In this document: piece by piece, positions 20,180 to 29,108 of the stretch | How positions within the stretch are numbered: position 1 is the stretch's first letter | Layout of the letters: the number at the start of each line of letters is the position of its first letter | DNA from: Blastomonas fulva | Lineage (GTDB): Bacteria > Pseudomonadota > Alphaproteobacteria > Sphingomonadales > Sphingomonadaceae | DNA length: 64,000 nt | Reading direction: 5' to 3' | NCBI RefSeq assembly: GCF_003431825.1 | Contig: NZ_CP020083.1 | Location: 2,642,501 to 2,706,500 of the forward strand | Translations under genes and position numbers: made by a program | The notes under the pieces: generated by a model | What the model was told of the DNA's origin: nothing | The model's database searches: none | What the model saw: only the letters and a program-made list of their open reading frames with translations

Positions 20180-21448
20180 TTGACCAACAGCCTGACCCTG
20201 AGCCGCCCAGCGCCGAGACTATCGCGCGCGTGGATCGCCGCAATCCTGCTCCCGCTGCTGCTGGTGCTGGCGGGGATCGTGTACGCCCAGATCGAGGGAG
20301 ACCGCGGAATTCCGCCGGTTGCCAGCGGCGGCGATTTCGAGGTCAGCGGCGTAAAGGTCGACGCATCGGGCAAGAATGCGCAAGAGGCTCGCTCGAACGC
20401 GTGGCGCGAGGCGCAGCGCAAGGGCTGGCAGAAATTGTGGATGCAGACCAACCGCTCTGGCGCGGCGCCCAAGCTCAGCGACTCGGTGCTCGACGGAATC
20501 GTCTCGGCCATCGTGGTGGAATATGAACAGATCGGCCCGCGCCGCTATATCGCGACACTGGGCGTGCTGTTTGATCGCGCGCGCGCAGGGGAACTGCTCG
20601 GCGTCAGCGGATCGGTTCTGCGCTCGGCACCGATGCTGGTAATTCCGATCTACGTCTCGGGAGGATCGGCGCAGACGTTCGAGAACCGCACGCCATGGCA
20701 GGCGGCCTGGGCCCGCTATCGCACCTCAGAAAGCATCGTCGATTACATCCGTCCGCATGGATCGGGCGCGGATTCGCTGCTGGTCAACGCCGCGCAGTCG
20801 GGTCGCCGCAGCCGCACCTGGTGGCGGCTGATCCTCGACCAGTTCGGCGGGGCGGACGTCGTGGTGCCTGTTGCACATGTCGAGCGGCAATATCCCGGCG
20901 GACCGATCACCGGACGCTTTGCCGCGCGCTTCGGCCCCGACAGCCGGTTGCTGGGATCGTTCACGCTGCGCGCGCGCAACAGCGACGGCCTCAACGCGAT
21001 GCTCGACGAGGCGATCCAGCGGCTCGACCGGATATATGCCGGCGCAGTGCGCTCGGGCGAACTGCGCCCCGATTCGTCGCTGATCATCGAAAAGCCGGTC
21101 GAGATCGTCGAGGAACTGCTCGACGAAAGCCTGGCCGAGGACGTGCCGCTCGAAGCCGGTGGACTGACCAGCGGGCCGCAGATCATCTCGATCCAGTTCG
21201 ACACCCCCGATGTCGCCGCAGTGCAGGCGGGTGAGCGGCTGGTGCGTGGTATCCCCGGCGTTCAGTCGGCCAATACCGCCAGCCTGGCGCTGGGCGGTAC
21301 CTCGGTGATGCAGGTCAACGCCAACATCGATATCGACGCCTTGCGCGGCGCGCTCGAAGCCCGTGGCTGGCGGGTGCAGCAGGGCGCGGGCGTGCTGCGC
21401 ATCTCGCGCGCTCAGGCACCGGCTGCGGCCCCCGGCGGCGGGGGATAA
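20180..21448 (+). CDS. DUF2066 domain-containing membrane-anchored protein
   Basis: 422 residues if translation begins at TTG 20180, preceded by AAGGA at 20171. No in-frame ATG exists near the start of similarity. An N-terminal signal anchor (SRAWIAAILLPLLLVLAGIVYAQ) is followed by a DUF2066 region (VDASGKNAQEARSNAWREAQ, DGIVSAIVVEYEQIGPRRY, PMLVIPIYVSGG). The protein probably sits on the periplasmic face. Function is unknown, but DUF2066 genes lie beside purMN and hda in many proteobacteria, as here. It is divergent from purM. Confidence 0.85.
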   Translation: MTNSLTLSRPAPRLSRAWIAAILLPLLLVLAGIVYAQIEGDRGIPPVASGGDFEVSGVKVDASGKNAQEARSNAWREAQRKGWQKLWMQTNRSGAAPKLSDSVLDGIVSAIVVEYEQIGPRRYIATLGVLFDRARAGELLGVSGSVLRSAPMLVIPIYVSGGSAQTFENRTPWQAAWARYRTSESIVDYIRPHGSGADSLLVNAAQSGRRSRTWWRLILDQFGGADVVVPVAHVERQYPGGPITGRFAARFGPDSRLLGSFTLRARNSDGLNAMLDEAIQRLDRIYAGAVRSGELRPDSSLIIEKPVEIVEELLDESLAEDVPLEAGGLTSGPQIISIQFDTPDVAAVQAGERLVRGIPGVQSANTASLALGGTSVMQVNANIDIDALRGALEARGWRVQQGAGVLRISRAQAPAAAPGGGG

Positions 21449-21454
21449 CACGCG

Positions 21455-22081
21455 ATGACGGGCCAGTTCGTACTGCCCTTTGCGGCAGCCGGACCGGATG
21501 GCGACAGCGATTTTCTGGTCACCGAATCGAATCGTGAGGCGATCGACCGGCTGTTCGACTGGACGCGGCTACCCTTTGGTGCGGCGGTGCTGATCGGCCC
21601 GCCCGGATCGGGCAAGACCACCATCGGCCGCGCGTTCGTCACAGGATCGGGTGGCTGCTTCATCGACAATGCCGATGGCGAAAGCGACGAGACGCTGTTC
21701 CACGCCTGGAACCGGGCGCAGACCCAGGGCGCGCCGGTGCTGTTCGCCGCGTCCCTCCCGCCCGCGCAGTGGGGCATCCGGCTGCCCGACCTGCTGTCGC
21801 GGCTGGGCGCATCGCTGCTGGTCGAAATTCCGCCACCCGACGAGGAAATGACCGCACTGCTGCTGCAGAAGCTGCTGGCGCGGGCAGGGCTTGCGCTGCC
21901 CGATGCGCTGGCCGCTTATGCCGCGCTCAGGGTCGAGCGATCCTATCCGGCCATCTGCCGGCTGGCGCACATGATCGACGAGATGGCGCTGGCAATGCAG
22001 CGCCCAATCGGCCAAAGACTGGTGCGCGACGCACTGGCAAACTTGGCAGGAACCGATGGCGGCTCATCCGACACAGACTGA
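21455..22081 (+). CDS. hdaA: DnaA-related regulatory protein HdaA
   Basis: 208 residues. The N-terminal QFVLPF resembles the beta-clamp-binding peptide of Hda proteins. The AAA+ part has a Walker A loop (IGPPGSGKTT), a FIDNADG Walker B-like region and a C-terminal lid (RVERSYPAICRLAHMIDEM). HdaA with the sliding clamp stimulates ATP hydrolysis by DnaA and so limits re-initiation of replication. It starts six bases after the DUF2066 gene and overlaps ppk by 26 nt, so all three are likely co-transcribed. Confidence 0.92.
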   Translation: MTGQFVLPFAAAGPDGDSDFLVTESNREAIDRLFDWTRLPFGAAVLIGPPGSGKTTIGRAFVTGSGGCFIDNADGESDETLFHAWNRAQTQGAPVLFAASLPPAQWGIRLPDLLSRLGASLLVEIPPPDEEMTALLLQKLLARAGLALPDALAAYAALRVERSYPAICRLAHMIDEMALAMQRPIGQRLVRDALANLAGTDGGSSDTD

Positions 22082-24224
22082 ACAATCTGGCCCGGCAGAT
22101 CCTGCCGAATCGGCCCGCCGCTATTTCAACCGCGAACTCAGCTGGCTGGCGTTCAACGACCGGGTGCTGGAAGAGGCGTGCAATCCGCGCCACCCCCTAC
22201 TCGAGCGGCTGCGCTTCCTGTCGATCTCGGGAAACAATCTCGACGAGTTCTTCATGGTGCGCGTGGCTGGGCTCGTGGGGCAGGTGGCAGAGCATGTCGA
22301 GGAGCGCTCCGCCGACGGCCGCACGCCTGCGCAGCAGCTGGTCGAAATCGAGCGCGCGGTCGACAGGCTCAATGCCGCGCAGCAACAGGTTTGGAGCGAT
22401 CTGCGGGCCGAACTGGCGACCAATGGCGTGGTCGAGGCCGATGTCGATGATCTCGACGACGTCAACAAGGCATGGCTGCGCGAGCATTTCGTCACCCAGA
22501 TCTTCCCGGTGCTCACCCCACAGGCGCTCGATCCGGCGCATCCGTTTCCGTTCATCCCCAACAAGGGACTGAGCCTGATATTCGACCTCAAGCGCCGGTC
22601 GGACGGCAAGACGGTGCGCGAACTCGTGATGCTGCCCGCCACCATGCCGCGCTTCGTGCGGATCGCGGGCGACAAGGGCTGGCATGTCGCGCTCGAAAAG
22701 ATCGTCGTCGCCTTCGCCGACAAGCTTTTCCCCGGCTATGATGTGCGCGGATCGGGCCTGTTCCGCATCATCCGCGACAGCGATATCGAGGTCGAGGAAG
22801 AGGCCGAGGATCTGGTGCTGTACTTCCGCAATGCGCTGAAACGGCGCAAGCGCGGGCAGGTGATCCGGCTGGAAACATCGCGGCTGATGGACAAGGGGCT
22901 GGCCGAGCTGCTGGACGACAATCTGCTGCAGGAGGGCGGCAACAAGTCGTCCGACGATGGCTTCCTGGGGATCGGCGATCTCGCCGCATTGGTCGAAGAG
23001 GACCGGCCCGATCTCAAGTTCCCCGCCTTCACGCCGCGATTTCCTGAACGAATCCGAGAACATAACGGCGATTGCTTTGCAGCGATCAGAAGCAAGGACA
23101 TCGTCGTCCACCACCCGTACGAGAGCTTCGAGGTGGTCATCGCGTTCCTCAAACAGGCAGCGCAAGACCCAGATGTCGTGGCGATCAAGCAGACGCTGTA
23201 CCGCGCCGGCAAGCAGTCCGCGATCATCAACGCGCTGATCGCGGCGGCAGAGGCCGGCAAGTCGGTCACCGCGGTGGTCGAGCTCAAAGCGCGCTTCGAC
23301 GAGGAGCAGAACCTGCTCTGGGCGAGCGCGCTCGAGCGGGCCGGGGTGCAGGTGGTCTATGGCTTTATCGAGTGGAAGACCCACGCCAAGATCTCGATGG
23401 TGGTGCGCCGCGAGCCCGACGGCTTCCGCACCTATTGCCACTTCGGCACCGGCAACTACCATCCGGTCACCGCGCGGATCTACACGGATCTCAGCTTCTT
23501 CACCGCCGATCCCCGCGCCAGCCGCGATGCGGCGCAATTGTTCAACTACATCACCGGCTATGTCGAGCCCGAGCAGCTCGAACTGCTCTCGATGTCGCCG
23601 CGCGACATGCGCCGCGACCTGATCGCGCTGATCGATCATGAAATGGAAGAGGCACGCGCCGGGCGTAAAGGCGCGATCTGGGCCAAGATGAACTCGCTGG
23701 TCGATCCGGCGATGATCGAGAAGCTCTATGCCGCGAGCAGCGCGGGCGTGCAGATCGAATTGGTCATCCGCGGTATCTGCTGCCTGCGCCCGGGCGTTGC
23801 GGGCCTCTCCGACAACATCCGCGTCAAGTCGGTGGTCGGGCGCTTCCTTGAGCACAGTCGCATCTGGGCGTTCGGCAACGGCGATGCGCTGCCCAACGAC
23901 CGGGCCAAGGTGTTCATCAGTTCGGCCGACTGGATGCCGCGCAATTTCGACCGGCGGGTGGAATACATGCTGCCGATCCAGAACCCGACGGTGCACGATC
24001 AGGTGCTCGAACAGGTGATGGTCGCCAATCTGCTGGACAACGAACAAAGCTGGGAGCTGGATGGCGATGGCCGCTACATCCGCATCCGTCCCGACGACAA
24101 GCCGTTCAACCTGCACCGCTATTTTATGACAAACCCGTCGCTGTCCGGACGCGGCACTGCGCTCAAGAACAGCGATGCGGTGCCCAAGCTCAGCCTCCAT
24201 CGCCGCGCCCCACGCGAGGATTGA
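22056..24224 (+). CDS. ppk: Polyphosphate kinase 1
   Basis: 722 residues. The opening YFNRELSWLAFNDRVLEEA is diagnostic for PPK1. The active-site histidines correspond to His462 in HFGTGNYHPVTARIYTD and His600 in FLEHSRIWAFG, equivalent to E. coli His435 and His592. PPK1 reversibly polymerises the ATP gamma phosphate into polyphosphate. Its start lies inside the end of hdaA, and ppx follows ten bases after the stop, a common ppk-ppx operon. Confidence 0.97.
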   Translation: MAAHPTQTEQSGPADPAESARRYFNRELSWLAFNDRVLEEACNPRHPLLERLRFLSISGNNLDEFFMVRVAGLVGQVAEHVEERSADGRTPAQQLVEIERAVDRLNAAQQQVWSDLRAELATNGVVEADVDDLDDVNKAWLREHFVTQIFPVLTPQALDPAHPFPFIPNKGLSLIFDLKRRSDGKTVRELVMLPATMPRFVRIAGDKGWHVALEKIVVAFADKLFPGYDVRGSGLFRIIRDSDIEVEEEAEDLVLYFRNALKRRKRGQVIRLETSRLMDKGLAELLDDNLLQEGGNKSSDDGFLGIGDLAALVEEDRPDLKFPAFTPRFPERIREHNGDCFAAIRSKDIVVHHPYESFEVVIAFLKQAAQDPDVVAIKQTLYRAGKQSAIINALIAAAEAGKSVTAVVELKARFDEEQNLLWASALERAGVQVVYGFIEWKTHAKISMVVRREPDGFRTYCHFGTGNYHPVTARIYTDLSFFTADPRASRDAAQLFNYITGYVEPEQLELLSMSPRDMRRDLIALIDHEMEEARAGRKGAIWAKMNSLVDPAMIEKLYAASSAGVQIELVIRGICCLRPGVAGLSDNIRVKSVVGRFLEHSRIWAFGNGDALPNDRAKVFISSADWMPRNFDRRVEYMLPIQNPTVHDQVLEQVMVANLLDNEQSWELDGDGRYIRIRPDDKPFNLHRYFMTNPSLSGRGTALKNSDAVPKLSLHRRAPRED

Positions 24225-24234
24225 CCGGACCCTT

Positions 24235-25728
24235 ATGGATTTTTTCATCCGCAAACAGAACCAGCCGGCGCATCTCTATCGCACGGCGATCATCGATATC
24301 GGTTCGAACTCGGTGCGTCTGGTCGTCTATTCGGGGCCGCGCCGCAACCCGGCGCTCATCTTCAACGAGAAGGTGATGGCGGGGCTGGGTCGGTCGCTGG
24401 CGGACACCGGCACGATCGATGCCGCCGCGATGAAGCGCGCGATCGAGGCGCTCGAGCGCTTCCGCATCGTCGCGCGCGAAATGGATGTCGACGAGACCGT
24501 ATGCGTCGCGACCGCGGCGGTGCGCGATGCCAGCAACGGCGACGAGTTCACGCGAAAGGCGCGGGCATTGGGGCTGGATATCATCATCCTGTCGGGCGAT
24601 GACGAGGCTCGGATCTCCGGGTTCGGCGTGCTCTCGGCGATCCCGCACGCCGACGGCATCGTGGGGGATCTGGGGGGCGGCAGCCTCGACCTTGCACGGG
24701 TCAGCAGCGGCACGGTGGTGGAAACCGCGACGCTGCCGCTGGGCGTGCTGCGCGCCGCGGCGGTGCGGCAGGGCGATGGCATGACGCTGGCCTCGGCCTT
24801 CCGCAAGATGGTCGCGCCCTATGCGTGGCTGCGCGAGCATCCGGGCAAGCCCTTCTATCTGGTGGGCGGGTCATGGCGTGCCTTTGCCCGGTTGGACATG
24901 CACCTTACCGCCTATCCGCTGCGGGTGCTCAACGAGTATCGGATCGATATCGCGCGGCCCGAAGCGGTGCTCACCGGGTTTCGTGCCATGGATCGCGACG
25001 CGGTGCGCCAGGCGACGGGCCTCGCGCCCTCGCGCATCGAGACATTGCCCGATGCGATCGCGCTGCTGCGGCTGATGCGCGATCATATCAGCCCCAGCGA
25101 GTTGATCGTGTCGTCCTATGGCCTGCGCGAAGGATTGCTCTACGCACGGATGGACGACGACGTGCGCCAGCGCGATCCGCTGCTGGTGGCGGCGGACCGC
25201 TACGGCCAGCTCCAGTCGCGCTTCGGCGAGGATTCGCAGCCGCTGTTCGACTGGATTTCGCGGATATTCCCCGAGGACCCGCCGCACTGGCAGCGCTGGC
25301 TCAAGGCGGCGTGTCATCTGTCTGATGTTGCGTGGCAGGCAAGCCCCGATTTCCGCGCCGAACGTGGGCTCGAGATCGCGCTGCACGGCAACTGGGTGGG
25401 GATCGATGTGGTCGGACGCTCAATGATCGGCCAGGCACTTTATACCAATTTTGGCGGAGGTCCGCGCCCGTTCCCGCTCGATTTCCACGTCGCCACACCC
25501 GAGATGCTGGAACGTGCGATCGGTTGGGGACTGGCGATGCGCCTGGCGCAGCGGCTGGGTGCGGGCACGCACGATGTCCTCAAGCGCAGCCATCTGCAGC
25601 GGGTTGGTGACGCGTTGCACCTTGTGCTCGATCCCGCGGACCGGGCGTTGTACGGCGAGGTCGTCGAGCGGCGGCTACGGCGCCTGGCGCAGTTCATGGG
25701 CCGTCGGGCAGGACTTAGCCTGAGTTGA
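24235..25728 (+). CDS. ppx: Exopolyphosphatase / Ppx-GppA phosphatase
   Basis: 497 residues from ATG 24235. The sugar-kinase/actin-like ATPase fold is visible in AIIDIGSNSVRLVVYSG, VATAAVRDASNG, ILSGDDEARISGFG and GDLGGGSLDLARV. A C-terminal HD-type helical extension follows (HWQRWLKAACHLSDVAW). Enzymes of this family remove terminal phosphates from polyphosphate and may also act on pppGpp. It follows ppk directly, so synthesis and degradation of polyphosphate are co-expressed. Confidence 0.94.
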   Translation: MDFFIRKQNQPAHLYRTAIIDIGSNSVRLVVYSGPRRNPALIFNEKVMAGLGRSLADTGTIDAAAMKRAIEALERFRIVAREMDVDETVCVATAAVRDASNGDEFTRKARALGLDIIILSGDDEARISGFGVLSAIPHADGIVGDLGGGSLDLARVSSGTVVETATLPLGVLRAAAVRQGDGMTLASAFRKMVAPYAWLREHPGKPFYLVGGSWRAFARLDMHLTAYPLRVLNEYRIDIARPEAVLTGFRAMDRDAVRQATGLAPSRIETLPDAIALLRLMRDHISPSELIVSSYGLREGLLYARMDDDVRQRDPLLVAADRYGQLQSRFGEDSQPLFDWISRIFPEDPPHWQRWLKAACHLSDVAWQASPDFRAERGLEIALHGNWVGIDVVGRSMIGQALYTNFGGGPRPFPLDFHVATPEMLERAIGWGLAMRLAQRLGAGTHDVLKRSHLQRVGDALHLVLDPADRALYGEVVERRLRRLAQFMGRRAGLSLS

Positions 25729-25799
25729 TTGGGCCGGGGTCTGGTAAATTGACCCACCATCCTCTATTTAGGCAGCTACCACAGGCGAAGGAACGGCGC

Positions 25800-26528
25800 A
25801 TGTTCAGCGCATTGAGCGAATATCTGGATTCCATCCGCGCGCGCGATCCCGCCCCCCGATCCCGGTGGGAGATTCTGCTGTACCCCGGCGTGCTGGCGCT
25901 GGGCCTGCACCGGGTCGCGCACTGGCTGTTCACCGGCGAGCTCTATTTCCTCGCGCGGCTGGTCAACCACATCTCGCGCTTTCTCACCGCGATCGATATC
26001 CATCCCGGCGCGCAGATCGGTCGCTTCCTGTTTGTCGACCACGGCTTTGTCGTGATCGGCGAGACCGCGGTGATCGGCGACAATGTGACCATCTATCAGG
26101 GCGCGACGCTGGGCGGGCGCAACCCCACCGATGGCGTGGGCGGCAAGCGCCACCCGACCATCGAGGATGACGTGATCGTCAGCCTGGGCGCGGCGATCCT
26201 TGGCCCGCTCACCGTCGGCAAGGGTGCGCGCATCGGTGCGAACGCCGTCGTCACGCGTGATGTCGCCCCCGGGTCGGTAATGGTCGGCATTCCGGCGCGC
26301 CCCACGCCTGTCGATGCGGCGGAAAAGCAGCGCGGCTTCGTGCAGTACGGCACGCCGTGCAGCCAGACCTTCGACCCGTCCACGCAGAAGCTGGAATTGC
26401 TGCAGTGCGAGATCCTGCAGATGCAGGAGCGGATCCGCCAGCTGATGGAAGAACGCGACGAGGCCCGCAAGGCCGTCCGCGGCGCCGAGCTCAAGGGGCC
26501 CGATCGCGATAGCGGGACCGCAGCCTGA
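25800..26528 (+). CDS. cysE: Serine O-acetyltransferase
   Basis: 242 residues from ATG 25800, with GAAGGAA nine bases upstream. The in-frame start at 25725 is rejected. The C-terminal half is a left-handed beta-helix of hexapeptide repeats: FVDHGFVVIGETAVIGDN with the catalytic histidine, GGKRHPTIEDDV and GARIGANAVVTRDV. The short N-terminal helical region resembles the plant-symbiont/EpsC type rather than the long enterobacterial CysE. It makes O-acetylserine for cysteine synthesis. The C-terminal helix (LQMQERIRQLMEERDE) may be a coiled coil. Confidence 0.93.
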   Translation: MFSALSEYLDSIRARDPAPRSRWEILLYPGVLALGLHRVAHWLFTGELYFLARLVNHISRFLTAIDIHPGAQIGRFLFVDHGFVVIGETAVIGDNVTIYQGATLGGRNPTDGVGGKRHPTIEDDVIVSLGAAILGPLTVGKGARIGANAVVTRDVAPGSVMVGIPARPTPVDAAEKQRGFVQYGTPCSQTFDPSTQKLELLQCEILQMQERIRQLMEERDEARKAVRGAELKGPDRDSGTAA

Positions 26529-26555
26529 CATGAGCCGTAACACCGAGGTCGCGGC

Positions 26556-26906
26556 TTGAACCCGGGCGGCAACGTCTCCCTGTTTCCGCTGACCGGCGGA
26601 ACGGCTAACCAGACCGGCTTTGACCGGCAGGAACTCAACCGCATTCTCGATCTGTACGGACGCATGGTCGCGGCCGGCATGTGGCGCGATTACGCGATCG
26701 AGCTGGGCCGCGATGCGGCGATCTTCTCATGCTTTCGCAGGGCCACCGAGCGGCCTGAATTCCGCATCGAAAAGCGTCCTGCGCTGCGCCGCAAGCAGGG
26801 CATGTGGGCGCTGGTCGGCGAAGGTGGTGCGGTGCTCAAGCGCGGGCACGAGCTGTCGGGCGTGCTTGCCCCGCTCGAGCGCAAGCTGGTGCGCGTCGTC
26901 GAATAG
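26556..26906 (+). CDS. DUF2794 domain-containing protein
   Basis: 116 residues. The only in-frame start candidate is TTG 26556, because a stop codon lies 16 bases upstream. GAGG at 26545-26548 can serve as the ribosome binding site. The conserved DUF2794 signature is visible in FDRQELNRILDLYGRMV, WRDYAIELGRDAAIFS and RRATERPEFRIEKRP. The function is not known. The family is largely alphaproteobacterial, which supports the proposed lineage. It follows cysE by 27 nt. Confidence 0.88.
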   Translation: MNPGGNVSLFPLTGGTANQTGFDRQELNRILDLYGRMVAAGMWRDYAIELGRDAAIFSCFRRATERPEFRIEKRPALRRKQGMWALVGEGGAVLKRGHELSGVLAPLERKLVRVVE

Positions 26907-26920
26907 CGCGCGCCTCGCGC

Positions 26921-28246
26921 TCAACCGTCCAGTTCGTGGTCGCCATGCGGCTCGAGGCTCGCCTTGTGCAGCAGATGCCCCAGCCAGGCCGCGACCACGC
27001 ACATCGCCGCGCTGAGCAGCAGCTGATAAATCACCTGCAACCCGGCCAGGCTGAGCCCGATGGCGATCAGCGAGCCGATCACCATCGCGCCCGAATTGAC
27101 GATGTTGTTGGCCGCGATGGTGCGTGCAGCCTCGCTCTTGTGCACGGTGGTGGTCAGGAACGCGTACAGCGGGACGACGAACATGCCGCCTGCCACAGCG
27201 ATCCCCAGGAGCGAGAGCAGCAGCGGAATGGCCATGGAGTGCCGGATGAACTCGCCCACGGTGAACAGCGATCCGGCGGTGTCGGGCACCCACTGGCGGC
27301 AGACGAAGAAGAAGGCGACCACGAACAGCCCCATCACGATCACCGACACGGGCGAATAGCGCGCCGAGACGGTGCCCTTGAGCAGCGCGTTGATCGCAAC
27401 CGATCCGATCGCCACACCGATCGAGAACACCACCAGGAACAGGCTGGCGACCTCCTTGCTCGCGGTCAGCACGTTCTTGGCCAGCGGCGGGAACTGGATG
27501 AACAGCACCGCGCCGATGGTCCAGAAAAAGCTGATCGCGACAATGGCCAGGAACACCCGGCGCACCTTCATCGTCGCCTTGATCAGCGAGATCGAGGCCC
27601 GGATGAAGTTGTAGTCGAGCTTGGTGCGTTCGATCATGGCCGGGGCAGGGGGCACCTGCCGCCCGGTCATGTAGCCGATCATCGCGGTTATCACGACCGC
27701 GATGCCGGCGACCTCCACCGGGATCCAGCCCGCCAGGATGGTGCCCAGCAGGATGGCGATATAGGTTCCCGCTTCCACCAGCCCGGTGCCGCCCAGAACC
27801 TCGTCATCGTTGAGATGCTGCGGCAGGATGGCGTATTTGATCGGGCCGAAAAAGGTCGAGTGGATCCCCATCGCGAAAAGCGCCAGCATCATCAGCGGGA
27901 TGGCGATGCTGTGCACGGCCATGCCGGCCCAGGCCATGTACAGCCCCGTGCCGCCGACCAGCATGATGATGATTTCGCAGAATTTGACGATGCGGATGAT
28001 GGCGGCCTTGTCCCGCGTATCGGCCAGCTGCCCGGCGAGCGCCGAGAGCAGGAAGAACGGCAGGATGAACACCGCCGTCGCAATCGCGCTGAACCAGGTT
28101 TCGGCGGTTTCGTCGTTGTACACGCTGTAGACGACGAACAGCACCATCGCGTTCTTGTACAGATTGTCGTTGAATGCCCCGAGCAGCTGGGTCACGAACA
28201 GGGGGAGAAAGCGCCTCTTGTTCAAAAGCGCACCAGCGGATGCCAT
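26921..28246 (-). CDS. MFS transporter, LplT-like
   Basis: 441 residues from ATG 28246 (MASAGALLNKRRFLPLF). The longer frame from 28363 adds a Pro/Arg-rich leader without membrane character. About twelve hydrophobic helices are present. LFVTQLLGAFNDNLYKNA at the start is typical of the lysophospholipid transporter LplT and the MFS half of acyl-ACP synthetase fusions. LplT flips lysophospholipid inward for re-acylation, but no acyltransferase domain follows here. The divergent neighbour pgsA also belongs to phospholipid metabolism. Confidence 0.85.
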   Translation of the reverse strand: MASAGALLNKRRFLPLFVTQLLGAFNDNLYKNAMVLFVVYSVYNDETAETWFSAIATAVFILPFFLLSALAGQLADTRDKAAIIRIVKFCEIIIMLVGGTGLYMAWAGMAVHSIAIPLMMLALFAMGIHSTFFGPIKYAILPQHLNDDEVLGGTGLVEAGTYIAILLGTILAGWIPVEVAGIAVVITAMIGYMTGRQVPPAPAMIERTKLDYNFIRASISLIKATMKVRRVFLAIVAISFFWTIGAVLFIQFPPLAKNVLTASKEVASLFLVVFSIGVAIGSVAINALLKGTVSARYSPVSVIVMGLFVVAFFFVCRQWVPDTAGSLFTVGEFIRHSMAIPLLLSLLGIAVAGGMFVVPLYAFLTTTVHKSEAARTIAANNIVNSGAMVIGSLIAIGLSLAGLQVIYQLLLSAAMCVVAAWLGHLLHKASLEPHGDHELDG

Positions 28247-28407
28247 GCCGTCAATTCCTCTGCGATTAACCCGCCGACCTTGCGCTGCGCTCCATCCCGA
28301 TGCGGGTGGCCGGGCAGCGGCAGGTCGTGGCCGGGGTATCGGGATGGATGCCGGGCCGGTCAAGCCATTTCCATCCTGCGCAAATGCCGTTAAGAGGCTC
28401 GCACCCT

Positions 28408-28959
28408 ATGCTGACACTGCCCAACATATTGACCCTCTCGCGCATCGTGACCGTGCCTCTGCTGGCCGCCCTGTTGTGGTGGCCTGAATGGGCGACCGGC
28501 TATCTGCTGGGCTTTGTCGTCTATTGCCTGATGGGCATCACCGATTATTTCGACGGTTATCTGGCACGTGCCCAGGGGGCGGTGTCGCGGCTGGGCATTT
28601 TCCTCGATCCGATTGCCGACAAGATCATGGTGGCGGCGGTCATCCTGATCCTGTGCGCCAACAACGATATCGACGGGCTGCACGTCATCGCCGCGCTGAT
28701 CATCCTGCTGCGCGAGATCACCGTATCGGGCCTGCGCGAGTTTCTGGCGGGGCTTCAGGTCTCGATGCCGGTGTCGCAGCTGGCCAAATGGAAGACCACG
28801 CTGCAGCTGCTCGCGCTGGGCACCCTGATCTTTGCCGGCGGCTTTCCCGAGCATCTGTGGATGCAGCAGCTGGGAATCGCCGCATTGTGGACCGCCGCGA
28901 TCCTGACATTGGTCACCGGCTGGGATTATCTGCGGGTCGGCCTGAAGCACATGGATTAG
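28408..28959 (+). CDS. pgsA: CDP-diacylglycerol--glycerol-3-phosphate 3-phosphatidyltransferase
   Basis: 183 residues from ATG 28408 (MLTLPNILTLSRIV). The CDP-alcohol phosphotransferase signature is complete: DYFDGYLAR followed by LGIFLDPIADK, giving D-x2-DG-x2-AR-x8-G-x3-D-x3-D. About five membrane helices are present. The enzyme makes phosphatidylglycerophosphate in the inner membrane. It is followed by a palindromic repeat that separates it from convergent oxyR. Confidence 0.97.
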   Translation: MLTLPNILTLSRIVTVPLLAALLWWPEWATGYLLGFVVYCLMGITDYFDGYLARAQGAVSRLGIFLDPIADKIMVAAVILILCANNDIDGLHVIAALIILLREITVSGLREFLAGLQVSMPVSQLAKWKTTLQLLALGTLIFAGGFPEHLWMQQLGIAALWTAAILTLVTGWDYLRVGLKHMD

Positions 28960-28965
28960 CCCAAA

Positions 28966-29100
28966 TTCTCCCCTACCGCTTGCGGGAGGGGTGGCTGAGC
29001 CAAAGGCGAAGCCGGGGTGGGCCTGAAAAGCGTGCTCGTGTCTGGCCCACCCCGGTTCAGCGAGCTGAACCTGCCCCCTCCCGCAAGCGGTAGGGGAGAA
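28966..29100. repeat. Palindromic repeat element, copy 2 (between pgsA and oxyR)
   Basis: Positions 28966-28991 and 29075-29100 form a perfect 26-bp inverted repeat (TTCTCCCCTACCGC... mirrored by ...GCGGTAGGGGAGAA). Inside, CCGGGGTGGGCC at 29012-29023 mirrors GGCCCACCCCGG at 29044-29055. The element fills the space between two convergent genes and could act as a bidirectional terminator. It is clearly related to the copy at 18795-18926. Confidence 0.9.
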
Positions 29101-29108
29101 AATGGTGC

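Noticed and set aside
22197..24254. 685-codon minus-strand open frame
   Set aside because: Complement of ppk; rich in His, Asp and Arg with no recognisable domain, so it is a composition artefact.
26530..26559. Nine-codon leader peptide between cysE and the DUF2794 gene
   Set aside because: ATG 26530 overlaps the cysE stop and reads nine codons, but it has no regulatory codon run and no attenuator hairpin follows.
26804..28393. 529-codon plus-strand open frame rich in His and Asp
   Set aside because: Antisense to the LplT-like MFS gene; the repetitive HDRA/DDEQ composition is typical of shadow frames opposite membrane proteins.
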